Assembly (NCBI RefSeq): GCF_004804275.1
Contig: NZ_STGI01000002.1
Span: 310,001-374,000, forward strand
DNA from: Herbaspirillum sp. ST 5-3
GTDB taxonomy: Bacteria > Pseudomonadota > Gammaproteobacteria > Burkholderiales > Burkholderiaceae_D
Reading direction: 5' to 3'
Length of the DNA: 64,000 nucleotides
The notes beneath the pieces are model-generated. The model saw only the letters and a list, made by a program, of their open reading frames with translations, searched no databases and was not told where the DNA came from. A program made the translations under genes and the position numbers. Shown here in pieces: positions 53,622 to 62,811 of the stretch; positions within the stretch are counted from its first letter, which is position 1; every line of letters starts with the position of its first letter.

Positions 53622-53627
53622 ATTATA
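53622..53627 (-). promoter_or_regulatory. -10 box of argA, close to the start codon
   Basis: A perfect TATAAT on the minus strand ends seven bases before the argA ATG. A start at the usual distance would place the mRNA 5' end at or beside the ATG. No good -35 box is seen. Confidence 0.45.
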
Positions 53628-53730
53628 TACAGTGCGACATGGATCGACTGCGCAACCTGATCCCGCGCGTCATGATGTTTGTCGCGCAAGGGGCATGGCG
53701 CCGGTTACCGCGACGATCCGTCCCGCTCTG

Positions 53731-53736
53731 TATAAT
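53731..53736 (+). promoter_or_regulatory. -10 box of hrpA, close to the start codon
   Basis: A perfect TATAAT ends ten bases before the hrpA ATG, which would leave a leader of only a few bases. No Shine-Dalgarno sequence is present. The -35 region (TTACCG at 53705) is poor. Confidence 0.4.
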
Positions 53737-53746
53737 TCGCCCCGAT

Positions 53747-56700
53747 ATGTCTGCATCCGAACAAGCCCAAAAAAACCCTGCCAAGCCCCGCCACCAACAG
53801 GGCAAGCCCGCTGCGCCCGCGGTCCGTAATCCGCTGCCCCCCATCACCTTCCCCGAGGAGTTGCCGGTCTCCGGCAAGCGTGCGCAGATCGCGGACGCCC
53901 TGCGCGCTCACCAGGTCATCATCGTTTGTGGCGAGACCGGTTCCGGCAAGACCACACAACTGCCGAAGATCTGTCTCGAACTCGGCCGAGGAACGTCGGG
54001 CCTGATCGGCCATACTCAGCCGCGTCGCATTGCGGCGTCTTCGACCGCAAAGCGCATCGCGCAGGAGCTTGGTTCGCAACTCGGCGTCCATGTCGGCTTC
54101 AAGGTGCGCTTCACGGATACCTTGTCCAAGGGCGCGTCGATCAAGCTGATGACCGACGGTATCCTGCTGGCGGAGACGCAAACGGATCCCTTGCTGAAGC
54201 AGTACGACACCATCATCATCGACGAGGCGCACGAACGCAGCCTGAACATCGATTTCCTGCTCGGCTATCTCAAGCAGTTGCTGCCGAGGCGCCCGGACCT
54301 GAAGGTGATCATCACCTCGGCGACCATCGATGCGGACCGCTTCGCGCGACATTTCGGCAAAGGTGACAAGCCGGCGCCGGTGATCGAGGTATCGGGCCGG
54401 CTGTATCCGGTCGAAGTGCGCTACCGCCCGGTCGAGCCGAACGACAAGAGCGAAACCAAACCCTCCGCGCAGAAGGAACAGCGTGACTTGATGGATGCGG
54501 TCGTCGACGCAGTCGATGAACTCGCACGCATCGGCTCCGGCGACGTGCTGGTGTTTCTACCCGGCGAGCGCGAAATCCGCGATGCCGCAGAAGCCTTGCG
54601 CAAGCATCATCCGCCGCACGTCGAGATACTGCCTCTGTTCGCGCGCCTGTCGGTGCAGGAGCAGGAGAGGGTGTTCAAGATTTCGAACGCGCGTCGCATC
54701 GTTCTCGCCACCAACGTCGCGGAAACCTCGCTGACGGTGCCGGGCATCCGCTATGTCGTCGATGCCGGGCTGGCGCGCGTCAAGCGCTACAGCTATCGCA
54801 ACAAGGTCGAGCAATTGCAGATCGAGCCGATCGCGCAGTCCGCCGCGAATCAGCGTGCCGGCCGTTGCGGCCGCGTTGCTGCGGGCGTTTGCATCCGTTT
54901 GTATGACGAACAGGATTTCCTGCAAAGGCCGAAATTCACCGATCCGGAAATCCTGCGTTCCTCGCTGGCCGCGGTCATCCTGCGCATGAAGTCCTTGCGC
55001 CTGACCGATGTCGAGTCATTTCCCTTCATCGAACCGCCCATGGGGCGCGCGGTCGCGGACGGCTACCAGCTGCTGCAGGAGCTGGGTGCGGTCGATGACA
55101 ACAACCAGCTCACGCCGCTCGGCAAGCAGCTCGCGAAACTGCCGCTCGATCCGCGCGTGGGGCGCATGATCCTTGCTGCCCGCGACAATGCGGCACTCAC
55201 GGAAGTCTTGATCATCGCGTCCGCGCTATCGGTGCAGGATCCGCGCGATCGCCCGATGGAAGCACAGGATGCGGCCGACAACGCGCACAAGAAATTCGCC
55301 GATGAAAAATCCGAGTTCCTGAGCTACCTGAAAATCTGGAAGTGGTTCGAGGACGCGGTCGAGCACAAGAAATCGAACAAGCAGTTGATGGACAACTGTC
55401 GCGCCAATTTCCTCTCGCAACTACGCTTGCGCGAATGGCGCGATGTGCATTCGCAATTGCTGACGCTGGTGCGCGAACAGGGCTGGCGCATGAACGAATC
55501 GCCGGCCACCTACGAGCAGCTGCACACCGCGCTGCTGACCGGATTGCTGGGCAACGTCGGCTACAAGTCGGAGGAGGAGCCGCACTATCTCGGCGCGCGC
55601 GGCATCAAGTTCTACATCTGGCCCGGATCGCATCTGGTGAAGAAAGCCGGGCGCTGGATCATGGCGGCGGAACTGGTCGATACGACTCGACTGTATGCAC
55701 GCTGCATCGCGCAGATTCAGCCGGAATGGCTGGAACGCGTCGGCGGCCACCTGTTGAAGAAATCCTATGGCGATCCGCGCTGGGAAAAACGCACCGGGCA
55801 AGTCTCTGCCTACGAGCGGGCGACGCTGTACGGCCTTGTGGTGTACAGCCAGCGTCGCATCAACTACGGCGTGATCAACCCGACCGAGGCGCGCGAGATT
55901 TTCATTCGCAACGCGCTGGTCGGCGGTGAGCTGGACACGCGCGCACCCTTCCTCGCGCACAATCAGAAGCTGGTGCGCGAGATCGAAAACCTTGAACACA
56001 AGTCGCGTCGCCTCGACGTGCTGGTCGACGAGGAACTGATCGCGGCGTTTTACGACAAGCTGATTCCGCAGGAGGTGCATAGCGCCTTTGAGTTCGAGAA
56101 ATGGTACAAGCAGGCGACGGTCAAGAATCCGAAACTCTTGCACCTGAACCGCGACGACCTGATGCGGCACGAGGCCGCCGGCGTGACCACCGATTTGTTT
56201 CCGAAGAAAATGCCGGTGGCGGGTGTTGACATGATGCTGTCGTATCACTTCGAGCCCGGCAGTCCGCGCGACGGTGTGACACTCACCATTCCGCTCTATG
56301 CGCTTAACCAAGTGTCGGCCGAGCGCTGCGAGTGGCTGGTACCCGGCATGCTGAAGGAAAAGGTGCACCTCTTGCTGAAGTCGTTACCGCAAAAGCTGCG
56401 CCGGCATTGCGTGCCGCTGCCGGATTTTGCCGCCGGTTTTTGCGAGCGGGTCGAGTTCGGCAAGGGCAGTCTGATCGATGCGGTGATCGCGGATGTGCGC
56501 GAGCAGACCGGCATTGCGGTCAAGACCACCGACTTCAAGCTGGAGACCTTGCCTGCGCATCATTTCATGAATTTCAAGATTGTCGACGAACACGGACGGC
56601 AGTTGGAGATGGGCCGCAATCTGGCAGGCTTGCAGGCTGAATTCGGCGGGCAGGCGCGAGAAAGCTTCCAGCGCCTCGCCGAAAAAACGGTGGTGGCGCC

Positions 56701-57631
56701 GGCTGTGACGACGCAGGCCGGTCATGCGCGCGCAAGCGAAGTTGTGGCGTCGCCGTCGCCGGGCAATGGCAGCGGCACGGAACATCAGAACCTGACCGCA
56801 TGGTCCTTCGGCGAATTGCCCGAGCTGCTGGAAATCCAGCAAGGCAAGCAAACCCTGATCGGGTTTCCGGCGCTGGTGGACAAGACCACGCACTGCGACC
56901 TGGAGGTGTTCGACGATCCGGCGGAAGCTGCCCGCGTGCATCGTATCGGCCTGCGTCGCCTGTTTGCGCTGCAACTGAAAGAGCAGCTCAAATACCTGGA
57001 AAAGAACATCCCCGGTCTGCAGCAGATGGGCATGCAATTCATGTCTCTCGGCTCGCAGGAAGAGCTGCGCGACCAGATCATCCAGGCGGGGCTTGAACGT
57101 GCCTGCCTGCAGGAACCACTGCCGAAAAATGCCGAAGAATTCAATCAGCGCAAGGAGGAAGGCAAGTCGCGGTTGGGTCTGCTGGTCAATGAGATTGCAC
57201 GCCTTGCCGCACAGATCCTGGCCGAGTACTACACGCTGCCGAAGAAACTGCAAGGCGCAAAGGCGCATGCCCAAAGCGCGGCCGACATGCAGTCGCAATT
57301 GCAGACGCTGATCGGCAAGCGCTTCATCGCGGAGAACGATTATGTGCAGCTGTCCCATTTCCCGCGCTACCTGAAGGCCATTGGCGTGCGTCTGGAAAAG
57401 CTGCGCGCCGACCCGGCGCGCGACCAGCGTTTGATGGCAGAGTGGGCGCAGGTGGCGGCACCCTGGCAGAGGGCGCAGAAAGACAGGCAGAAGGGTGCCG
57501 ATCCGAAGATGACTGAATTCCGCTGGTTACTGGAAGAGCTGCGGGTATCGCTGTTTGCGCAGGAACTGCGCACACCGATGCCGGTGTCGGCCAAGCGGCT
57601 GCAGAAAGTCTGGGAGTCGATGCAGCGCTGA
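53747..57631 (+). CDS. hrpA: ATP-dependent RNA helicase HrpA
   Basis: This 1294-residue DEAH-box helicase has Walker A GETGSGKTTQLP, the DEAH motif in IIIDEAHERSLN, TSATIDADRFA, and AGRCGRVAAGVCIRLY (motif VI), then the HA2 and OB-fold domains and a long C-terminal HrpA-specific extension. Length matches E. coli HrpA (about 1300), which resolves stalled or collided ribosomes. The start at ATG 53747 (MSASEQAQKNPAKPRHQQ) gives that length. Upstream in-frame codons overlap the divergent argA gene. Confidence 0.95.
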   Translation: MSASEQAQKNPAKPRHQQGKPAAPAVRNPLPPITFPEELPVSGKRAQIADALRAHQVIIVCGETGSGKTTQLPKICLELGRGTSGLIGHTQPRRIAASSTAKRIAQELGSQLGVHVGFKVRFTDTLSKGASIKLMTDGILLAETQTDPLLKQYDTIIIDEAHERSLNIDFLLGYLKQLLPRRPDLKVIITSATIDADRFARHFGKGDKPAPVIEVSGRLYPVEVRYRPVEPNDKSETKPSAQKEQRDLMDAVVDAVDELARIGSGDVLVFLPGEREIRDAAEALRKHHPPHVEILPLFARLSVQEQERVFKISNARRIVLATNVAETSLTVPGIRYVVDAGLARVKRYSYRNKVEQLQIEPIAQSAANQRAGRCGRVAAGVCIRLYDEQDFLQRPKFTDPEILRSSLAAVILRMKSLRLTDVESFPFIEPPMGRAVADGYQLLQELGAVDDNNQLTPLGKQLAKLPLDPRVGRMILAARDNAALTEVLIIASALSVQDPRDRPMEAQDAADNAHKKFADEKSEFLSYLKIWKWFEDAVEHKKSNKQLMDNCRANFLSQLRLREWRDVHSQLLTLVREQGWRMNESPATYEQLHTALLTGLLGNVGYKSEEEPHYLGARGIKFYIWPGSHLVKKAGRWIMAAELVDTTRLYARCIAQIQPEWLERVGGHLLKKSYGDPRWEKRTGQVSAYERATLYGLVVYSQRRINYGVINPTEAREIFIRNALVGGELDTRAPFLAHNQKLVREIENLEHKSRRLDVLVDEELIAAFYDKLIPQEVHSAFEFEKWYKQATVKNPKLLHLNRDDLMRHEAAGVTTDLFPKKMPVAGVDMMLSYHFEPGSPRDGVTLTIPLYALNQVSAERCEWLVPGMLKEKVHLLLKSLPQKLRRHCVPLPDFAAGFCERVEFGKGSLIDAVIADVREQTGIAVKTTDFKLETLPAHHFMNFKIVDEHGRQLEMGRNLAGLQAEFGGQARESFQRLAEKTVVAPAVTTQAGHARASEVVASPSPGNGSGTEHQNLTAWSFGELPELLEIQQGKQTLIGFPALVDKTTHCDLEVFDDPAEAARVHRIGLRRLFALQLKEQLKYLEKNIPGLQQMGMQFMSLGSQEELRDQIIQAGLERACLQEPLPKNAEEFNQRKEEGKSRLGLLVNEIARLAAQILAEYYTLPKKLQGAKAHAQSAADMQSQLQTLIGKRFIAENDYVQLSHFPRYLKAIGVRLEKLRADPARDQRLMAEWAQVAAPWQRAQKDRQKGADPKMTEFRWLLEELRVSLFAQELRTPMPVSAKRLQKVWESMQR

Positions 57632-57710
57632 ACTGGCTTGAAGATCTGCGGCACGGCTGGAGGCTGCGCCTGCGATGCGTCCAGTTGTGCGCCGCCGTCA
57701 CGAACAGATT

Positions 57711-59732
57711 CTATTCGCCGGGCGTGTTCAACTTGCGATAGATCGTATTGCGCGATATGCCGAGCGCGCGTGCGGTTGCCGACACATTCCCGCGCTTGGC
57801 TTCCAGCGTCCTGCGGATGGTCGACAGCTGGAGGTTGTCGAGGTTTTCCGAAGGCGTGACTGCCGGTGACGTCGACATGGTCTCCGGCGGCGATGCGGCG
57901 GCGACCTCATCGAGAAAATCGTCGGACAGGTGTTCCACGCCGAGCTCACGGTCGTCTCCGGCCATCGCGATGGCTGTGCGCAGCAGGTTAGTCAGTTGGC
58001 GCAGGTTGCCCGGCCATGTATAGCGCCGGAACAGCAGCATGACTTCCGGCGAAACCGTGTAGTCCACGCCTTTTCCCTCGATGGCGATTACTTTTTTTAC
58101 CAGCGCATCGAAATCACTGCGCTCCCTGAGCGCTGGCAGCTTGATCACAAGGCCGTTAAGACGATAGTAAAGGTCTTCGCGAAAGAGGCCTTGCGTGATC
58201 ATGTCGCGCAGGTTGCGGTTGCTTGCGCAGATGAGCGTCATGTTCACCGGTATGGAGCGTATGCTTCCCAGCGGCGTCACCACGCGATCTTGCAATACGC
58301 GCAGCAGGCGCGCCTGCAAATTCAGCGGCATGTCGCCGATTTCGTCGAGGAACAGCGTTCCGCCGTCGGACTGGAGAATCTTTCCGATGCTGCCGTTCTT
58401 GCGCGCGCCGGTGAAGGCACCGTCTTCATAGCCGAACAACTCGGATTCGATCAGGCTCTCGGGGAGCGATGCGCAATTGACCGCAACGAACGGACCGTTA
58501 CGATGCGGTGAGGCGTGGTGGATCGCCTGTGCGAACAAGTCCTTGCCGGTTCCGGTTTCTCCTGTCAGCAGAATGGGAATATCGCGCCCGGTTACGCGTC
58601 GCACTTTCCCGATTGCGCTTGCGAGCCTTGCATCGCCGGTATTCAACTCGTCGAGTGGAATTTTCAACGGCCGGGGCGACGGTTTTGCAGCGGCGGGTTC
58701 ATTGTCCGGTTTGGCAAGAGGCAACGGCGGACCAGCCTCCGGCGTCAGATCGGTCGAGTGATGGAACATCTTGCTGTCGAGCCGCAGTTCGCCACGCGCG
58801 AAAAGGCGTGCACCGGAAGGAAGGCAAAGATCGAGATAGCCGGGTGCGGCCGCTCGGTAATGATCGAACAGCGCCGACACCGGGAGATTGAACAGTGAAC
58901 TCAAGGTATGCGAGCGCAGCGCTGCCAGCGGCAGTCCGAGCTGGGACAGGCCGCTGCGATTGGCGGAGAGGAAACGCCCGCCTGGCGTGAACGAGGCGAT
59001 GCCCTCTATCAGTGTGCCGACCAGTTCGCGGCGACTGTGAAAGTGCAGCGTGATGGCGTTGCGAAAGGCGGATGAGAACAACTGGTTCTCGATCATCTGC
59101 GCCGACATGCGGACCAGTCCCATGGTGTGCCGGTGATAGCTGCGGTAATCGCCGGTCACATCAAGGACGCCGGCGACATTGCCTTGGTCGTCGAAGATCG
59201 GTGCGGCGGAGCAGGTCAGAAAATGGTTGGCATTGAGGTAGTGCTCGCTGCCGTGCACCAGCGTCGGCAGTTTTTCGGCGATGGTGGTGCCTATCGCGTT
59301 GGTACCCTTGCTGCGTTCCGACCATATGGCGCCAGGACGTATCGCGATCTTCTCCACCCTTTCGAGAAAATCATCATCCCCCAGCGCATGCAGCACATGT
59401 CCTTCCGCATCGGTGAGGATCACCATGCTGTGCGTGTTTTCTATTTGTTCGAACAGTGCGTCCATGACCGGCAACGCGTAGTCGCAGAGCGTGCGGTTCT
59501 GTTCCAGCAGACGTGACAATTCCTTGTCCGGGATGCAGGTGAAGTCCGGCGCATCGCTTTCCCGCAGTCCGAAGGACATCGAACGCGCGCGCGATTTTTC
59601 TATCATGCTCTGCTGGTCTTCCACCGCAAGAGTGCCCGCGCCAGTCGGCCTCAGTCTCGCGCTTGCCGCGGCAAACGAGGGCGGCGGCAAATCGCCCGCG
59701 CTGCCCGGCCCTTGATTCGTGATTCTCGCCAT
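57711..59732 (-). CDS. sigma-54-dependent Fis-family activator (AcoR-like)
   Basis: The 673-residue regulator has an N-terminal GAF sensor region (about 90-230), a PAS-like segment (about 240-300), a sigma-54 AAA+ domain with Walker A GETGTGKD (391-398), GAFTGA (438-443) and Walker B LFLDEIGD (460-467), and a C-terminal Fis helix-turn-helix (about 643-668, GNVSATARALGISRNTIYRKL). The layout matches AcoR, the acetoin/aldehyde catabolism activator. A strong AGGAGGAGAC precedes ATG 59732. A sigma-54 promoter lies between it and the divergent molybdenum hydroxylase genes, its probable target. Confidence 0.92.
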   Translation of the reverse strand: MARITNQGPGSAGDLPPPSFAAASARLRPTGAGTLAVEDQQSMIEKSRARSMSFGLRESDAPDFTCIPDKELSRLLEQNRTLCDYALPVMDALFEQIENTHSMVILTDAEGHVLHALGDDDFLERVEKIAIRPGAIWSERSKGTNAIGTTIAEKLPTLVHGSEHYLNANHFLTCSAAPIFDDQGNVAGVLDVTGDYRSYHRHTMGLVRMSAQMIENQLFSSAFRNAITLHFHSRRELVGTLIEGIASFTPGGRFLSANRSGLSQLGLPLAALRSHTLSSLFNLPVSALFDHYRAAAPGYLDLCLPSGARLFARGELRLDSKMFHHSTDLTPEAGPPLPLAKPDNEPAAAKPSPRPLKIPLDELNTGDARLASAIGKVRRVTGRDIPILLTGETGTGKDLFAQAIHHASPHRNGPFVAVNCASLPESLIESELFGYEDGAFTGARKNGSIGKILQSDGGTLFLDEIGDMPLNLQARLLRVLQDRVVTPLGSIRSIPVNMTLICASNRNLRDMITQGLFREDLYYRLNGLVIKLPALRERSDFDALVKKVIAIEGKGVDYTVSPEVMLLFRRYTWPGNLRQLTNLLRTAIAMAGDDRELGVEHLSDDFLDEVAAASPPETMSTSPAVTPSENLDNLQLSTIRRTLEAKRGNVSATARALGISRNTIYRKLNTPGE

Positions 59733-59867
59733 GTCTCCTCCTGTCGCTTGGGTTGCGGCTATCGTCTTTGTATTGGATGTTGCCGATTCGGGATCGACGG
59801 TTTCGGGTGAATGTATCACCTGTTTTGGCGCGTTGCAGAGGCCGCCACAAGCCGCGGCGCATCTTTG

Positions 59868-59878
59868 TTGCGACGCAA
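59868..59878. promoter_or_regulatory. 11-base palindrome, candidate activator binding site
   Basis: TTGCGACGCAA is a perfect palindrome about 60-70 bases upstream of the -24 element, the distance expected for a sigma-54 enhancer. Binding by the adjacent regulator is inferred. Confidence 0.4.
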
Positions 59879-59938
59879 TATGGGTCGATTTGTTGCCCTT
59901 TCCTGAACGCACGTGCTGCAGGTCGGAAGGCATGCAGG

Positions 59939-59954
59939 TGGCATGTCTTTTGCG
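59939..59954 (+). promoter_or_regulatory. sigma-54 (-24/-12) promoter of the iorAB-like operon
   Basis: TGGCATGTCTTTTGCG keeps the GG and GC pairs exactly ten bases apart and matches the consensus TGGCACG-N4-TTGC at all but one defined base. It points at the gene starting at 60030, 75 bases downstream. Confidence 0.8.
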
Positions 59955-60029
59955 CAACATGCCTAGTCCGTCCCGAATCGGATCAAAACTGTACCAATTT
60001 GAAACAATATAACAACGGAGAGACACACA

Positions 60030-60497
60030 ATGACAATCAGTTTCAACATTAATGGCCAGTCGGTATCGGTCAACGTCGAGCCGGATACTCCTCTGCTGTG
60101 GGTTATCCGCGATGAAATCGGCCTGACCGGCACAAAATTTGGATGCGGTGCAGCATTGTGCGGTGCATGCACGGTCCATGTGAACGGGACTCCAGTACGC
60201 TCCTGCCAAACGCCGGTATCGGCTGTCGCGGGCAAGAAGGTGGCAACAGTGGAGTCGCTGTCCAAGGACAATTCGCACCCGCTGCAAAAGGCATGGATTG
60301 CGCATGACGTGCCGCAATGTGGCTACTGCCAGTCGGGCCAGTTGATGAGCGCCGCTGCCTTGCTGGCGTCCAACAAGAACCCGTCCGATGCCGACATCGA
60401 CCATGCGATGAGCGGCAACCTTTGCCGCTGCGGCACCTACAACCGTGTGCGCGCCGCGATCAAGACCGCTGCCGCCGAGCTGCGCCGCAAGGCATAA
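60030..60497 (+). CDS. (2Fe-2S) small subunit of IorAB-type molybdenum hydroxylase
   Basis: The 155-residue subunit has an N-terminal plant-ferredoxin cluster ([15 protein letters not shown] and RSCQTP) and a C-terminal cluster domain ([17 protein letters not shown]), as in isoquinoline 1-oxidoreductase alpha subunit and related periplasmic aldehyde dehydrogenases. It has no signal peptide, while its partner carries a Tat signal, so it is probably exported bound to it. GGAGAG precedes the ATG. It is 12 bases ahead of the large subunit. No FAD subunit is encoded. Confidence 0.92.
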   Translation: MTISFNINGQSVSVNVEPDTPLLWVIRDEIGLTGTKFGCGAALCGACTVHVNGTPVRSCQTPVSAVAGKKVATVESLSKDNSHPLQKAWIAHDVPQCGYCQSGQLMSAAALLASNKNPSDADIDHAMSGNLCRCGTYNRVRAAIKTAAAELRRKA

Positions 60498-60509
60498 GGA
60501 GGGAACGCC

Positions 60510-62633
60510 ATGACACTATCACGCCGCGATTTCCTCAAAACCTCCGCCATTGCAGGCGGCGGGCTCGTACTCGGCATGTATCTCCCGAAGATCGGCGAAG
60601 CGCAAGCCGCCGGCACCGTTTACGCGCCCAACGCATGGGTACATATCGCAGACAACAATTCGATCACCCTGATCTCCGCCCGCTCCGAGATGGGGCAGGG
60701 TGTCTACACATCGATGCCGATGCTGATCGCAGAGGAATTGAACGTCGACATCCGGCAGGTCAAGGTCGAGATCGCGCCGCCCAACGCGGCCTATGTCAAT
60801 GCGCTGCTCGGTGCGCAGATCACCGGCGGCTCCACCTCGGTGCGCGACGCCTGGGAAAAGTTGCGCATCGGCGGCGCCCAGGTAAGGACCATGCTCATTG
60901 CTGCCGCCGCCAATCAATGGGGCGTCGATGCGGCGAAATGCCGCGCTGAGAAGGGCATGGTCTTCGGCCCGGGTGGCAAGAAGGCGAGTTACGGTCAGCT
61001 CGCCGAGGCGGCGTCACGGTTGCCGCTGCCGAAGGAGGTGGCGCTGAAAGACCCGAAGGATTTCACGATTGTCGGCAAGCCCACGCGCCGGCTGGATACG
61101 CCCGCCAAAGTCAGCGGCAAGGCCGAATATGGCATTGACGTCAAGCTGCCGGGAATGGTTTACGCCTCCCTTGAGCAGTGTCCGGTGATCGGCGGCAAAG
61201 TCGTCAGCTTCGATGCAACAAAAGCGCGCGCCATGCCCGGCGTGATCGACGTGGTGCAGATCGATGATGGCGTTGCCGTCGTCGCGGACAGCTACTGGCG
61301 TGCAAAGAAGGCGCGTGAAGCCTTGACCGTCCAGTGGGATGAAGGCCCGGGCGCAAAGCTGGACAATGCGACCATGATGGCTGGTATCCGCAATGCGGCC
61401 GCAAGCGAGAAGAAGCTCGACATCAAGAGGAACGGCAATGCGCAGGATGCGCTGAAGGGAGCCGTCAAGCTTGTCAATGCCGAGTATGAATCGCAACTGC
61501 TTGCGCATGCGACGCTGGAGCCGATGAATTTCACTGCGGACGTTCGCGACGGCAAATGCCTGCTGATCGGACCGACGCAGTTCCAGCAGGGCGCGCATGG
61601 CGTGGTTGCGGCGAAGCTCGGACTCAAGCCCGAGGACGTCACCTTGCGCACGACCTTCCTCGGCGGCGGATTCGGACGCCGGCTGGAAGTCGACTTTACC
61701 GTGCAGGCGGCACAGATTTCGAAGGCGGTCGGCAAGCCGGTCAAACTGCTGTGGACCCGCGAAGACGACATGACGCATGATTTCTATCGCCCGATGGCTT
61801 TGCACCGCATGACTGCCGGCCTCGACGCGAGCGGCAAGCCGGTGGCCATGACTTTCGAGCTCACCTCGCAGTCGATCACGCAACGCGCATTCGGTCTGCC
61901 CAAGGATACGGTGGATCCATTCATGGCCGAAGCCTCGGTTGCGCCGTACGAGATTCCCGACACGACACATGAAATGGTGATTCATGACGCCGGTCTGCGC
62001 GTCGGCTATTGGCGCTCGGTCAGCCATGCGCTGAATGCATTCGCCAATGAAAGCTTCATCGACGAACTGGCGGCGGCGGCGGGAAAGGACCCGTATGCCT
62101 ATCGCATGGCGCTGATCGAGAAGCAGCCGCGCTTTGTCAATGTGCTGAAGCTGGCCGCCGACAGGGCCGGATGGGGCAAACCGCTGCCAGCCGGGCACTC
62201 GCACGGCATCGCGTTGATGGAGGGCTATGGCACTTATATGGCCCAAGTAGCGGAAATCTCGGTGAAGGACAACGCGATCCGGGTGCATCGCGTGGTGGTG
62301 GCGGCCGACGTCGGCCGCATGGTCAATCCCGATACCGTGGAGGCGCAGATCCAGTCGAGCATCGTGTTCGGCTTGTCGGCGGCATTGAGCGGCGATATCA
62401 CGCTGAAAAACGGCCGCGTGCAGCAGACGAACTTCAATAACTACCCGCTGCTGCGCATGCACGAAACGCCGAAGATCGACGTGATACTGGTCAAGAGCAC
62501 GGAAAAGCCGGGCGGCGTCGGCGAGCCTGCGACCGCCCTGATCGCCCCGGCGGTGGCCAATGCCCTGTTTGCGGCGACCGGCTTGCGCATGCGCAAGCTG
62601 CCGCTCTCGCCGCAAAACATCGCGCGAGCCTGA
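60510..62633 (+). CDS. Tat-exported molybdopterin-binding large subunit (IorB-like)
   Basis: This 707-residue large subunit begins with a twin-arginine signal (LSRRDFLKTSAIAGGGLVLGM, cleavage near EAQA). It resembles isoquinoline 1-oxidoreductase beta and membrane-associated aldehyde dehydrogenases, which pass electrons to cytochromes. Its molybdopterin signatures include TFLGGGFGRRLEVDF, WTREDDMTHDFYRP and the final PGGVGEPATALIAPAVANALF with the catalytic Glu. AAGGAGG precedes the ATG. It differs from the three-subunit cytosolic enzyme at 1-5 kb. The substrate (aldehyde or N-heterocycle) is unknown. Confidence 0.93.
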   Translation: MTLSRRDFLKTSAIAGGGLVLGMYLPKIGEAQAAGTVYAPNAWVHIADNNSITLISARSEMGQGVYTSMPMLIAEELNVDIRQVKVEIAPPNAAYVNALLGAQITGGSTSVRDAWEKLRIGGAQVRTMLIAAAANQWGVDAAKCRAEKGMVFGPGGKKASYGQLAEAASRLPLPKEVALKDPKDFTIVGKPTRRLDTPAKVSGKAEYGIDVKLPGMVYASLEQCPVIGGKVVSFDATKARAMPGVIDVVQIDDGVAVVADSYWRAKKAREALTVQWDEGPGAKLDNATMMAGIRNAAASEKKLDIKRNGNAQDALKGAVKLVNAEYESQLLAHATLEPMNFTADVRDGKCLLIGPTQFQQGAHGVVAAKLGLKPEDVTLRTTFLGGGFGRRLEVDFTVQAAQISKAVGKPVKLLWTREDDMTHDFYRPMALHRMTAGLDASGKPVAMTFELTSQSITQRAFGLPKDTVDPFMAEASVAPYEIPDTTHEMVIHDAGLRVGYWRSVSHALNAFANESFIDELAAAAGKDPYAYRMALIEKQPRFVNVLKLAADRAGWGKPLPAGHSHGIALMEGYGTYMAQVAEISVKDNAIRVHRVVVAADVGRMVNPDTVEAQIQSSIVFGLSAALSGDITLKNGRVQQTNFNNYPLLRMHETPKIDVILVKSTEKPGGVGEPATALIAPAVANALFAATGLRMRKLPLSPQNIARA

Positions 62634-62811
62634 CGGAGCATTGCAGAAAGGCAGGGCATGTTCCGCGCACCGGTATCCTTGTGATGGTTGCTGGCGCGCG
62701 GGACGTGTCCTGCACGATTTCGCGGGCAGCCAAAGCATTGGCTTCGCATCGGCACGCGGAGACGCTGCCGCCAGCGAACCATCCAACCACTCACCTGCAA
62801 GCAATCTGAAC

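Noticed and set aside
59733-60404. 224-residue N-terminal extension of the sigma-54 activator
   Set aside because: It crosses the sigma-54 promoter and the start of the divergent gene. The ATG at 59732 has a near-perfect ribosome site.
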